In this document: positions 7,659-16,731 of the stretch, one piece after another
Position numbering within the stretch: the first letter of the stretch is position 1
Layout of the letters: every line of letters starts with the position of its first letter
Source of the DNA: Verrucomicrobia bacterium ADurb.Bin006
Lineage (GTDB): Bacteria > Verrucomicrobiota > Verrucomicrobiia > Limisphaerales > J093
Reading direction: 5' to 3'
Assembly (NCBI GenBank): GCA_002071485.1
Contig: MWFF01000122.1
Location: 1 to 61,456 of the forward strand
Length of the DNA stretch: 61,456 nt
The notes under the pieces: generated by a model
Databases searched by the model: none
What the model was told of the DNA's origin: nothing
Seen by the model: only the letters and a program-made list of their open reading frames with translations
Made by a program: the position numbers and the translations under genes

Positions 7659-8743
7659 CGATTCGAACACGACTCGCCCTTTGGCTCGGTGGCATCCTGC
7701 TGCTGTCTCTGGCGGTTTTGTCCGGCGTGCTGCACTACGAATGGGTCGAACAGCAACACCTCCTGCGACAGAAGAACACAGAACCCGAGTCGGCTTGGTC
7801 CGAAACCGGGGAGATCGTCCTCGGTTACGGCCTTCCCACCATGTTCTTCTTGCTGCTGGGCAGTTGGTTGCTGCTGGGAAAATCCCTCACGCCGATTAGC
7901 GCGCTGACGGTGGCCGCCGAGCGGATCGAAATCTCCAACCTCAAGGAGCGTCTTCCTCTGGCCGGTCGGGGGGACGAACTCGACCGGCTCACGGTCGTCT
8001 TCAATAACATGATGGCGCGGCTCGACGAATCGTTCACTCAGATTCGCGAATTCACCCTGAACGCCTCGCACGAACTCAAGACGCCGTTGACCGTGTTGCG
8101 CGCCGAGACCGAAACGGCACTGTGCGACGGCGCCACCCCGCCGGCACAGCGCGAGATCTTCGCCAACCAGCTCGATCAAATCGCCCACCTCACCAAGATT
8201 GTGGATTCGCTCACCCTCCTCTCCAAAGCAGACACCGGTCAACTCACCCTGGCACTGGAGTCCGTTCGCCTCGACGAGTTAGTACACGCCAGCTTCGCCG
8301 ATGCCCAACTCCTCGCCTGGCCCGACGGAATCACGGTTGAACTGAAGGCGTGCGACGAGGCCACCGTGCGCGGCGATCCCCATCGCTTGAAGCAACTTCT
8401 GCTCAATCTCACCGACAACGCCATCAAGTACAATCAGCCCCACGGGCGAGTGGAGATCGAGTTCGTCCGCGGATCTCGGAGTGTGGTCCTGAGGATAACC
8501 AACACCGGACCGGGCATCGCTCCGGAGCAACTGCCGCGAGTATTCGACCGCTTCTATCGTGGCGACCCGGCGCACGGGACCAGCGTGGAAGGCAGCGGTT
8601 TGGGGTTGTCCATCGCGCGGTGGATCGTGAAAGCCCACGGGGGCGAGATTCAAATCGCCTCCATCATGAACCGCGAGACCATCGTAACGGTGACACTTCC
8701 GCTGCTTGAGGAGGGGCTGGTCGTCGCACCCGCCCGTCTTTGA
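7655..8743 (+). CDS. Sensor histidine kinase, CusS-like with minimal periplasmic region
   Basis: A membrane histidine kinase of 362 residues, partner of the preceding regulator. Membrane helix 1 spans about residues 7-27 and helix 2 about 57-76, leaving only ~29 periplasmic residues, so there is no folded sensor domain. A HAMP linker follows, then the phospho-acceptor His139 in NASHELKTPLTVL, the N box in LLNLTDNAIKYN, G1 in ITNTGPGI and G2 in GSGLGLSIARWI. It starts with GTG overlapping the regulator stop (GTGA). The tiny external loop suggests sensing within the membrane or through a partner protein, in keeping with envelope stress; the signal cannot be deduced. Confidence 0.92.
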   Translation: MTIRTRLALWLGGILLLSLAVLSGVLHYEWVEQQHLLRQKNTEPESAWSETGEIVLGYGLPTMFFLLLGSWLLLGKSLTPISALTVAAERIEISNLKERLPLAGRGDELDRLTVVFNNMMARLDESFTQIREFTLNASHELKTPLTVLRAETETALCDGATPPAQREIFANQLDQIAHLTKIVDSLTLLSKADTGQLTLALESVRLDELVHASFADAQLLAWPDGITVELKACDEATVRGDPHRLKQLLLNLTDNAIKYNQPHGRVEIEFVRGSRSVVLRITNTGPGIAPEQLPRVFDRFYRGDPAHGTSVEGSGLGLSIARWIVKAHGGEIQIASIMNRETIVTVTLPLLEEGLVVAPARL

Positions 8744-8820
8744 CGCGCGGGTCGATGACGGGCAGGGGACCGAGCGCCGGGCGAACGGGCAGGTCACCGC
8801 GCCCGGGTGTGCGGCCTCGC

Positions 8821-8847
8821 ATGACGAAACTGTCATCCGGTTTTCAT
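8821..8847. promoter_or_regulatory. Operator-like site of the CusR-type regulator, efflux operon side
   Basis: The core at 8821-8836 is ATGACG-AAAC-TGTCAT, followed by CCGGTTTTCAT. Over 27 positions it differs at only three from the minus-strand reading of 6514-6540. It lies 80 nt before the chosen start of the outer-membrane factor gene and just after the kinase gene, in a non-coding gap. It is probably the promoter region of the efflux operon; the trailing TTTCAT may be a third half-site. Confidence 0.7.
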
Positions 8848-8926
8848 GCAGAGCTCGTCTTTTCCGGACATGATGGCGGTGTGCCCATTCGAGTGCCGTG
8901 AGGAGTGGGTTCCCCCGGAGTCATCT

Positions 8927-10378
8927 ATGCAAAGACACCTTGTGAACCTGCAGGGGCGGCGAGCGCGACGTGCGGCGGGCGTGCTGCTGACCACAGCCTT
9001 GGTAGCAGCCGGCGTGACGGGCTGCGTGCGGTATCAGGCGAAGCCGCTGGCCGCTGCCAAGGTGGCTGCGGACTATGGGGCTCGCTCGCTAGCAGAACCG
9101 GGGCTGCGGGCGTTCCTGGAAACCGCCCGAGTGACGCGGGAATGGCCGCGCCGGACCTGGGACTTGGAAGCGTTGACACTGGCGGCTTTCTACTTTTCGC
9201 CGGAACTGGACGTCGCGCGCGCACAGTGGAGCACGGCTCACGCTGGTTTGCGCACGGCAGGGCAGCGGCCCAATCCAACCGTCACGGCATCGCCGCAATA
9301 CAACACCACCATGATCACTCCCTCGCCGTGGGGGATGGCGCTGAACTTAGACGTTCCCATCGAAACGGCGGGGAAGCGGGGACATCGCATGGCGCGGGCG
9401 CGGCATCTGTCGGACGCGGCCAAGCTGAACATCGCTGCGACGGCCTGGCAAGTGCGAGCGCGATTGCGTCGGGCGTTGGTGGACTACCATGCGGCGAGTG
9501 AGCAGGAACGGTTGCTGGCAGCACAGCAGGCGGCCCAGGAACAGAGCGTGAAGTTGCTGGAAGGCCAGTTGGCCGCGGGCGCCGTATCCGCGGCGGAGGT
9601 CACGCGGGAACACATCGCGCTGGACACAACCCGCCTCGCCGCACACGACGCGAAACGGCAGCGAGCCGAGAGCCGCGTGGCACTGGCGGAAGCCATCGGT
9701 GTCCCTGTCGGCGCACTCGACGGCATGGAGCTTTCGTTTATCGGACTGGACTCCATGCCACCGGACCTGGACTCTCCCACGGCGCGGCGTCAGGCACTGC
9801 TGAACCGTGCGGACGTTCTCGCCGCCCTGTCAGAATACGCCGCCAGCGAGGCGGCCCTGCGCCTGGAGATCGCCAAGCAGTATGCGGACATTCATCTCAA
9901 CCCCGGTTACGAATACGACCAGGGAGACAACAAGTGGGGTGTGGGCTTGTCGCTCGAACTGCCGGTGTTGAACGAAAATCAAGGTCCGATCGCCGAAGCG
10001 GAGGCGCGGCGAACAGAGAGCGCGGCGAGGTTTCGCGCGCTGCAGGCACGCGTAGTCGCTGAGATCGAGCGTAGCGTGGCGGCCTATCGAACCGCGCTGG
10101 AGAAGTCTGGCACAGCGGATTCGTTGCTTGCGAATCTGGAGAAGCAGGAACGGCTGTTGCGAGGCAAGTTCGAGGCCGGTGAGATTTCTCGCAATGAAGT
10201 AGTCACCGGGCAGGTGGAACTGGCAGCGGCCCGACTGGCCCGCGCCGATGCCCTGGCCAAAGCCCAGCAGGCGCTGGGGCAACTGGAGGAGGCGCTGCAA
10301 AGCCCTTTTTTACTGCCTGCCGATACGCCTCGACTTTCACAAGACCCAAGAATTTCCCAAACTCCCAGGACCCCATGA
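8927..10378 (+). CDS. TolC-like outer-membrane efflux lipoprotein
   Basis: The outer-membrane channel of a tripartite efflux system, 483 residues. The signal peptide ends in a lipobox (LVAAGVTGC), so it is probably a lipoprotein. The body is made of long Ala/Glu/Arg-rich helices in two related halves, as in the OEP family: repeated coiled-coil segments around residues 130-250 and 330-450, and DIHLNPGYEYDQGDNKWGVGLSLELPV, the beta-strand part of the second half. The ATG at 8927 was chosen for its CGGAG ribosome site and the signal peptide; an upstream ATG at 8846 falls inside the operator-like sequence. The stop overlaps the next start (ATGA). Confidence 0.88.
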   Translation: MQRHLVNLQGRRARRAAGVLLTTALVAAGVTGCVRYQAKPLAAAKVAADYGARSLAEPGLRAFLETARVTREWPRRTWDLEALTLAAFYFSPELDVARAQWSTAHAGLRTAGQRPNPTVTASPQYNTTMITPSPWGMALNLDVPIETAGKRGHRMARARHLSDAAKLNIAATAWQVRARLRRALVDYHAASEQERLLAAQQAAQEQSVKLLEGQLAAGAVSAAEVTREHIALDTTRLAAHDAKRQRAESRVALAEAIGVPVGALDGMELSFIGLDSMPPDLDSPTARRQALLNRADVLAALSEYAASEAALRLEIAKQYADIHLNPGYEYDQGDNKWGVGLSLELPVLNENQGPIAEAEARRTESAARFRALQARVVAEIERSVAAYRTALEKSGTADSLLANLEKQERLLRGKFEAGEISRNEVVTGQVELAAARLARADALAKAQQALGQLEEALQSPFLLPADTPRLSQDPRISQTPRTP

Positions 10379-11457
10379 ACACTCGATTTCTTCTGTCCAG
10401 TTCTCTGGCCCTGTTTGTGTCGGGGCTGCTGAATGGATGCGGTGCACGGCACGAGGAAGAAGAGAAGGCCCCTGCAGAAGTCGCGGTCCAAATCGGTAAA
10501 GTCGCACGGGCGACGCTGCGCGCGCGCGTAGATGCTTACGGCACGGTGGAGGCGGAGCCGGCAGGCGGCGGAAAACCGGCGGGCGCGGCCCGGTTGTCTG
10601 CACCGGCTGCGGGCATCGTCATGGCCGTGCCGGTGAAGGAGGGCGAGCGCATCGAAGCTGGCACTGTGGTCGTGAAACTGGATGACCGGGTGGGGCTGGC
10701 CCAAGCCGAGAAGGCACGCCACGCCGTCGAATTTGCCGAGCAGCAAATGGCGCGGCAGAACAGACTCAAGTCCATCGAAGGAACGTCGGAGAAATCGTTC
10801 CAGGAAGCGGCGCAGCAACTCGCGGCAGCGAAAGCGGAATGGGCTTCCGCGCAAGCACAGCTCGCGCTGGTGCAACTGGCCTCCCCGCTGGCCGGCATCG
10901 TCGCCCGGATCAATATGCAGCCGGGGCAGACCGTCGAGCCGAACACGGTGCTCGCGGAAGTGATTGATCCCGCGCGCCTGGTGGCCACGGTCGGCGTTCC
11001 GGCAAAGGAGGCGATCGCGCTGAAGATTGCCCAGCGAGCCGAGTTGGTTGCCGACCGAGGGTCGGAGTTGATCGTAACAGGACAGGTGTTTTTCATCGGG
11101 CCGCAGGTGGATGCGGCCACAGATACAACTCTGGTGCGGATTTCCGTGCCTCCGGACGCCGGCTTCCGCCTGGGCCAGTTTGTGCGCGCGCGCATCATCA
11201 CCGAAGAGCGCGCCGATAAGCTCGCCGTCCCGCGCGAGGCGGTATACACGGACCACGACGGGCAAAGCACGCTCTCGATTGTGGAAGGGGACAAGGCAAT
11301 TCAGAAGACCGTGAAGGCGGGGCTGTATGATGGCAATCTCGTCGAGGTTGAAGGCGAGGGGCTGGAGGAAGGAGCAACGGTCGTCACGCTCGGTTCTTAC
11401 GCGCTGCCGAAGGAAACCAAGGTTCGCATCCTCAACCCCCCGCAGGAGAGCAAATGA
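10375..11457 (+). CDS. RND efflux periplasmic adaptor (membrane fusion) lipoprotein
   Basis: A 360-residue adaptor linking the inner-membrane pump to the outer-membrane channel. It carries a lipobox (LLNGC), a first lipoyl half (ARLSAPAAGIVMAVPVKEGERIEAG), a helical hairpin of about 80 residues rich in Ala/Gln (about 105-165), the second lipoyl half (ASPLAGIVARINMQPGQTVEPN), then beta-barrel and membrane-proximal domains ending in GLEEGATVV. No His/Met-rich metal-binding segment, such as CusB has at its N-terminus, is visible. It overlaps both neighbours by 4 nt, so the three pump genes are one translationally coupled operon. Confidence 0.9.
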   Translation: MNTRFLLSSSLALFVSGLLNGCGARHEEEEKAPAEVAVQIGKVARATLRARVDAYGTVEAEPAGGGKPAGAARLSAPAAGIVMAVPVKEGERIEAGTVVVKLDDRVGLAQAEKARHAVEFAEQQMARQNRLKSIEGTSEKSFQEAAQQLAAAKAEWASAQAQLALVQLASPLAGIVARINMQPGQTVEPNTVLAEVIDPARLVATVGVPAKEAIALKIAQRAELVADRGSELIVTGQVFFIGPQVDAATDTTLVRISVPPDAGFRLGQFVRARIITEERADKLAVPREAVYTDHDGQSTLSIVEGDKAIQKTVKAGLYDGNLVEVEGEGLEEGATVVTLGSYALPKETKVRILNPPQESK

Positions 11458-14400
11458 GCGAGACCATCGGGAAAACCATGTCCACACCGGGCGGATCGGG
11501 TGTCGGCGCATTCGCCATCCAGCATCGACTGGCCATCATCTTCATCACGCTCGCGGTTTGCATCGGCGGGGTTTACGCCGCGTTGCGAATGCCGTCGTCG
11601 GTGTTCCCGGAGACGGAGTTCCCACGCTGCGTGGTTTTGATCGACAGCGGCGTCATGCCGGCGGACGAGATGATGGCGACCGTGACACGGCCCATCGAGG
11701 AGGCGATGAAGGATATCCCCGGCGTGGTGCAGGTGCGCTCGGCCACGGGGCGCGGCAGCGCGGAAGTGAACGTGTTCTTCAACTGGCAGGTGAACATGGT
11801 TGAGAGCGAGCTCTACGTGCTCAACCGGGTGTCGCAGCTCAAGTCGAGCCTCCCTGCGAACACCAAAACCACCGTGTGGCGCCTGACATTCAATGCCTTC
11901 CCCATCCTGGGCGTCAGCCTCACCAGCCCGAAGCGCGAACTCACAGAACTATGGGAACGAGCCCGCTACGATCTCAAGCCGCGCTTTCTGCGCATTCCGG
12001 GCATAGCGCGCGTGGACCTGGTGGGCGGTCGCACGCCCGAATATCATGTCGTGGTTGACCCGCTGAAACTCGCGGCGGCCAACCTCGCGCTCACGGACAT
12101 CACCACCGCACTGGGAAAAAACAACCTGGTGGCCCCGGCGGGCTTTCATAGCGAGAACTACACGATCTATCTGGCGCTGGTGGACAGCCGCGTGAAAGGG
12201 CCGCAAGACATCGAGGAGTTCGTGGTGATGATGCGCGACGACCATCCCGTCCGCATCCGCGACTTCGCGCGGGTCGAGCGCGGTCCGGAACCGGTGTTCA
12301 ACGTGGTCAACGCGCAGGGGCGCCGCGCCGTGCTCATGAATATCCGGGCGCAACCCCGGGGCAGCAGCATCTTGAACATTGCGGCGGAGTTGAAGTCGCA
12401 GCTCGCCGAACTGCGACGCACGCTGCCGCAGGACATGGAACTGTCCTTTTACTACGATCAGTCGCTGCTGGTGAAGGACTCCGTGGGCAGTGTGTGGGAG
12501 GCGATCATCCTTGGCCTGATCTTCGCGGCGGTGATTCTCTACCTGTTTCTCAAGAACTGGGGCAGCGTGTTGACGGCCATCGTGGTGATTCCCGTCTCGG
12601 TCCTGGCCACCGTGGTGGTGATGCTGGGGACCAAACTGACCTTTAACCTGATGACCTTGGGCGGCATCGCCGCCGCCATAGGTCTGATCATTGACGACGC
12701 TATCGTGGTGGTGGAGGCCATCTACATGCGAGTGGCGCGAGGAGATTCACGCCTAGCGGCCATCCAGAACGCGATGGGTGAGATTCTGCATCCCCTCGTC
12801 GGCTCAACGCTGACGCCGGTGGTGGTCTTCATTCCGCTGGCGTTCCTGGATGGATTGCCCGGAGTGTTCTTCCGTTCCCTGGCGTTGACGCTGGTCGTGG
12901 CGCTGCTGACCTCGCTGGTCCTCGCGGTCACGCTCACGCCATCGCTGGCTTCCCTTTTCTTGCGCGACCGCGCCCATCTCGAGCATGGGCACCCACCCAA
13001 GGCGGAAGAAGGCGGATTCGTGATGCGGCCTTTGGTAAAGGTGTTCGGCGCGGTGCTGCGGCGGACGTTGCGCTGGCGTTGGGTGACGTTGCTGACATGC
13101 CTGGTCATCGGCTACAGCGGATGGCATGTCTTTAACCGCCTGCCCACCGGCTTCATGCCGGAGATGGACGAAGGAGGCTTTGTCATCGATTATCTGACGC
13201 CGTGGGGCACGAGCCTGGAGGAAACCGACCGCATCATGCAGCAGGCCGAAGCCATCCTGCGCGACACACCCGAGGTGGAGAGTTACTCGCGCCGCAGCGG
13301 CGCGCGCCTGGCGCTGGCAGTGTGCGAGCCCAATGATGGCGATTTCCTGGTCAAGCTCCGACCCGACCGCAAACGCACCACCGAGGAAGTGAAACAAGAA
13401 CTGCGCCGCAAATTCAACGCCTCGCTCCCCCAGGCCGAGTGGGAATTCCCGAGCATCCTCGGCGACCTGATTGGCGACCTTACTTGGTCGCCCAAACCGG
13501 TCGAAATCAAACTCTTTTCCATCGACACCGAGTGGCTAAAGAAGAAAGCCCCGGAAATCAAGGCCGCCATCGAAAAGGTCAAAGGTGTGGTGGACACCCT
13601 GGACGGCCTGATCATGACTGGCCCGACGCTCAGCTTTCGCGTCCGACCGATGGACGCGCAACGGCACGGCCTCTCCAGCGACGACATTGCCGCGGTGCTC
13701 AACACGGCCATGCTCGGCCGCACCGCCTCGACCGTGCTCGAAGGCGACCGCGTGGTGGACATCCGCGTCAAGGCCGAATCGAGTGGACTGGACCGGCTCG
13801 ACGCGCTCCGCGAACTGCCGCTGCGAACACCGTCCGGCTATCTGGCGAAGGTTGGCCAGGTCGCCGACATCACCGAGGAGGCCGGCCAGCTCGAACTGCA
13901 TCGCGAGGACCTGCGTCAACTGGTGGCTGTCACTGCGGCATTCGAAGACCGCGACATGGGCAGCGGTATCGCGGAAATCAAGCAAGTGCTGACCGCTGAC
14001 AAAACCATACCGCCAGGCGCGATCGAGTTCGGGGGCCTTTTTCAGCAGCAGCAGGAAAGCTTTCGCAACCTGATCGTGGTGCTCTTCCTTGGGATCGCGC
14101 TCGTTTTCACGGTGCTGCTGCTGGAATTCCGCAGCTTCCGCGAGCCGGTGGCCATCGTTTTTGGCAGCGTGCTGGCGTTGACGGGCACAGTCGGCGCATT
14201 GTGGATTACGGGCACGGCCTTGAACATCGTAAGTTTTCTTGGCGCCATCATCGGTGTCGGCATCGTGGCTAAGAACGGCATTCTGATGTTGGACTTGGTG
14301 GACCACCACCTCGCGAAAGGCGTCGGTCTCGAAGAAGCCCTCGTCCGGTCTGGTCGCCGGCGATTGCGGCCGATTTTGATGACAACCTTCGCGACGGCAC

Positions 14401-14588
14401 TGGCTATGTTGCCACTGGCTTGGGGCATTGGCCATGGCGCGGACATGTTGCGCCCACTGGCCATCGGCCTCATTGGGGCGCTGTGCATCTCGCTGCTCTT
14501 TTCGCTCCTGGCCACGCCGACGGTGTATTGCCTCATCATGGGTCTGCGGGAGAAGTCGGCGATACAAAAACTCGCCGCGCATGAGTGA
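11454..14588 (+). CDS. RND-superfamily efflux transporter (AcrB/CzcA-like)
   Basis: A proton-driven inner-membrane pump of 1044 residues, the usual length. It has 12 predicted membrane helices with two large periplasmic loops. In helix 4 the motif is GLIIDDAIVVVEAIY, keeping the paired Asp of the AcrB proton relay; in helix 10 the motif is GIVAKNGILMLDLV, keeping the essential Lys. The DD pair suggests a drug or general exporter rather than CzcA-type metal pumps, although the regulator is of the heavy-metal branch. PVVVFIPLAFLDG and the final PTVYCLIM are typical. The substrate is uncertain. Its position next to lipid A modification genes suggests joint defence against cationic or membrane-active compounds. 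Confidence 0.93.
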   Translation: MSETIGKTMSTPGGSGVGAFAIQHRLAIIFITLAVCIGGVYAALRMPSSVFPETEFPRCVVLIDSGVMPADEMMATVTRPIEEAMKDIPGVVQVRSATGRGSAEVNVFFNWQVNMVESELYVLNRVSQLKSSLPANTKTTVWRLTFNAFPILGVSLTSPKRELTELWERARYDLKPRFLRIPGIARVDLVGGRTPEYHVVVDPLKLAAANLALTDITTALGKNNLVAPAGFHSENYTIYLALVDSRVKGPQDIEEFVVMMRDDHPVRIRDFARVERGPEPVFNVVNAQGRRAVLMNIRAQPRGSSILNIAAELKSQLAELRRTLPQDMELSFYYDQSLLVKDSVGSVWEAIILGLIFAAVILYLFLKNWGSVLTAIVVIPVSVLATVVVMLGTKLTFNLMTLGGIAAAIGLIIDDAIVVVEAIYMRVARGDSRLAAIQNAMGEILHPLVGSTLTPVVVFIPLAFLDGLPGVFFRSLALTLVVALLTSLVLAVTLTPSLASLFLRDRAHLEHGHPPKAEEGGFVMRPLVKVFGAVLRRTLRWRWVTLLTCLVIGYSGWHVFNRLPTGFMPEMDEGGFVIDYLTPWGTSLEETDRIMQQAEAILRDTPEVESYSRRSGARLALAVCEPNDGDFLVKLRPDRKRTTEEVKQELRRKFNASLPQAEWEFPSILGDLIGDLTWSPKPVEIKLFSIDTEWLKKKAPEIKAAIEKVKGVVDTLDGLIMTGPTLSFRVRPMDAQRHGLSSDDIAAVLNTAMLGRTASTVLEGDRVVDIRVKAESSGLDRLDALRELPLRTPSGYLAKVGQVADITEEAGQLELHREDLRQLVAVTAAFEDRDMGSGIAEIKQVLTADKTIPPGAIEFGGLFQQQQESFRNLIVVLFLGIALVFTVLLLEFRSFREPVAIVFGSVLALTGTVGALWITGTALNIVSFLGAIIGVGIVAKNGILMLDLVDHHLAKGVGLEEALVRSGRRRLRPILMTTFATALAMLPLAWGIGHGADMLRPLAIGLIGALCISLLFSLLATPTVYCLIMGLREKSAIQKLAAHE

Positions 14589-14706
14589 AGGCTTGCCCCG
14601 AGAGCCTTGACGCCGGCATGTTGTTTTGATAGCGGCAGGCACATCACGGGCCTGGTGCGGCGACGGCAGAGGGCTTTCGCCACCGGGAACGAACCAGGAT
14701 CATTGC

Positions 14707-16461
14707 ATGCGGCGCAACGTTTGCCTCGCGATAGTTGTCCACATCATTGGGCTCTCGAATGCCCCCGCGGACGCGTCCGTCTGGCCCAGCGGTCGAGAGG
14801 TGGTGTCGTTGCAGGCCCGCCCCTTCGACCTGCGCGAGGTCCGACTGCTGGACGGGCCATTCCGCGAGGCGATGCTGCGCAACGGGCGCTACCTGCACGA
14901 TCTCGAATCCGACCGCCTGCTGTGGCATTTCCGCCGGACGGCAGGCCTGCCGACGCCCGGCGAGCCCATGGGCGGATGGGAAAAGACGGAGTTGCGCGGG
15001 CACACGATGGGCCACTACCTGTCGGCCTGCGCGCTGATGTTCGCCGGCACTGGCGATCGGGAGTTCAAAGAGAGGGCGGACGCCATCGTCGGCGAGTTGG
15101 CGAAGTGCCAGAAGGCCCTGGGCTCGGGCTACCTCAGCGCCTATCCCGAGGAGCAGATCGACCGCGTCATTGCGCTGAAGCAGGTCTGGGCCCCGTGGTA
15201 CACGCTGCACAAGATCTGGGCCGGCCTGATCGACGTGCACGTCTATTGCGGCAATGCCGAGGCCTTGGAAATCGCCCGGGGCATGGCGCGCTGGGCCAAG
15301 GGACGCCTCGATGCGCTTGACCGTGCGGCGATGCAGAAGATGCTCGACCACACCGAGCAGGGGGGGATGAACGAGGCGCTCGCCAACCTGTATGGCGTCA
15401 CGGGTGAGAAGGTCTGGCTGGAGTTGGCCGGGCGGTTCGATGCCGACGCATACAACCAGCCGCTGATGCTCCACCGCGACCAGCTCAAGGGGCTGCACGT
15501 CAATTCGTTCATTCCCAATGTGATCGGCACCGCCCGCCAATACGAATTGGCCGGCAGTCCCGTCAACCGGCACATCGCCGAGTTCTTCTGGCGCACCATC
15601 GTTCACGGGCGCACCTACTGCACCGGCGGAACGTCCGTCGACGAGCACTGGCGCAGCGATCCCTATCGCCTGGCCGATCAACTCGATGCCCACACCCAGG
15701 AGACCTGCTGCACCTACAACATGCTCAAGCTGACGCGTCACCTCTTCGCCTGGGAGCCCCGCGCGGAGTACATGGACTATTGCGAGCGGAACCTTTTCAA
15801 CTCGATCCTGGCAACGCAGGACCCGCGCACGGGAATGATGATGTACTTCGTCACTCTGGCGTCGGGGCATTGGAAGTACTTCAACACGCCCCGCGACTCG
15901 TTCTGGTGCTGCACCGGGACCGGTCTCGAGAACCACGCCACGTACGGCGACACGATCTGCTTTCACAACGACCGAACGCTCTGGGTGAATCAATTCATCG
16001 CCAGCGAGCTGACCTGGCGCGAACGGGGCGTCACTGTGCGCCAGGACACAACGTTCCCCGACACCTCAGCGACGAAACTGACCATCCGGGCAACAGCCCC
16101 GACCGAGTTCGAGCTGCGCATGCGCGTGCCCCAATGGGCGACGGAGGGCGTGACCCTGAAGATCGACGGCCAGGATCAGGCCGTGACGGCGCAGAACGGA
16201 TCGTTCCTGTCGATCCGCCGCACCTGGCGGGACGAGACCACGGTGGAGATGCAGATGCCGATGTGTCTCTGGCTGTGCCCAATGCCCGACGATCCGGATC
16301 TTGTGGCGGTGATGTACGGCCCGCTGGTCCTGGCCGGCGAATTGGGCAAGGTCGACGTGCCGCGGGACCTGGTCTACGCGACGGGCAACTGGTTCGAGTA
16401 TGAACTGGAAGTCCTGCCCGAGGTTCCGATGACACTGCACTGCACATATTGTTGCCTGTGA
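14707..16461 (+). CDS. GH127 (DUF1680) beta-L-arabinofuranosidase-like protein, C-terminally short
   Basis: A secreted glycoside hydrolase family 127 protein. A signal peptide (about 1-24) precedes the family domain, which starts at DLREVRLLDGPFREAMLRN. Other markers are GHTMGHYLSA, WAPWYTLHKIWAGL and GTSVDEHW. The zinc and catalytic residues known from the Bifidobacterium enzyme can be placed: the Glu-X-Cys in TQETCCTYN and the Cys pair in FWCCTGTG. The domain continues to GPLVLAGEL, but the protein ends soon after NWFEYELEVLPEVP with an unrelated tail (584 residues). Members normally go on for about 100 residues, so the 3' end is probably frame-shifted or lost. The ATG at 14707 was chosen because the signal peptide starts there. 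Confidence 0.85.
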   Translation: MRRNVCLAIVVHIIGLSNAPADASVWPSGREVVSLQARPFDLREVRLLDGPFREAMLRNGRYLHDLESDRLLWHFRRTAGLPTPGEPMGGWEKTELRGHTMGHYLSACALMFAGTGDREFKERADAIVGELAKCQKALGSGYLSAYPEEQIDRVIALKQVWAPWYTLHKIWAGLIDVHVYCGNAEALEIARGMARWAKGRLDALDRAAMQKMLDHTEQGGMNEALANLYGVTGEKVWLELAGRFDADAYNQPLMLHRDQLKGLHVNSFIPNVIGTARQYELAGSPVNRHIAEFFWRTIVHGRTYCTGGTSVDEHWRSDPYRLADQLDAHTQETCCTYNMLKLTRHLFAWEPRAEYMDYCERNLFNSILATQDPRTGMMMYFVTLASGHWKYFNTPRDSFWCCTGTGLENHATYGDTICFHNDRTLWVNQFIASELTWRERGVTVRQDTTFPDTSATKLTIRATAPTEFELRMRVPQWATEGVTLKIDGQDQAVTAQNGSFLSIRRTWRDETTVEMQMPMCLWLCPMPDDPDLVAVMYGPLVLAGELGKVDVPRDLVYATGNWFEYELEVLPEVPMTLHCTYCCL

Positions 16462-16731
16462 AGGCCCTCACCGCCGATTGCGGTTTGTCGGAGCAGCTCA
16501 GGCTGATTGACGAAGCGCCGGCCGGTGACGCGTTCATGACTCTTGGGCCATGGCGCCCCCGCTCTGCGTCAGTTTCACCTTCTTCTTCTCGGCCATGACG
16601 TTCTTTGCGACGCGACGGACGACTTCCGCCTGGACGTTCCGCTCGACACGTGCCTGCAGGCCCGGGTAATGTCCAACGGTCATCTGAGACCGAGGCACCA
16701 AGTCTGCGCGGGCTGGCGGGGAATCGACAGC

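Noticed and set aside
13536..14642. A 368-codon minus-strand frame opposite the RND pump
   Set aside because: Antisense shadow with no ribosome site or domain.
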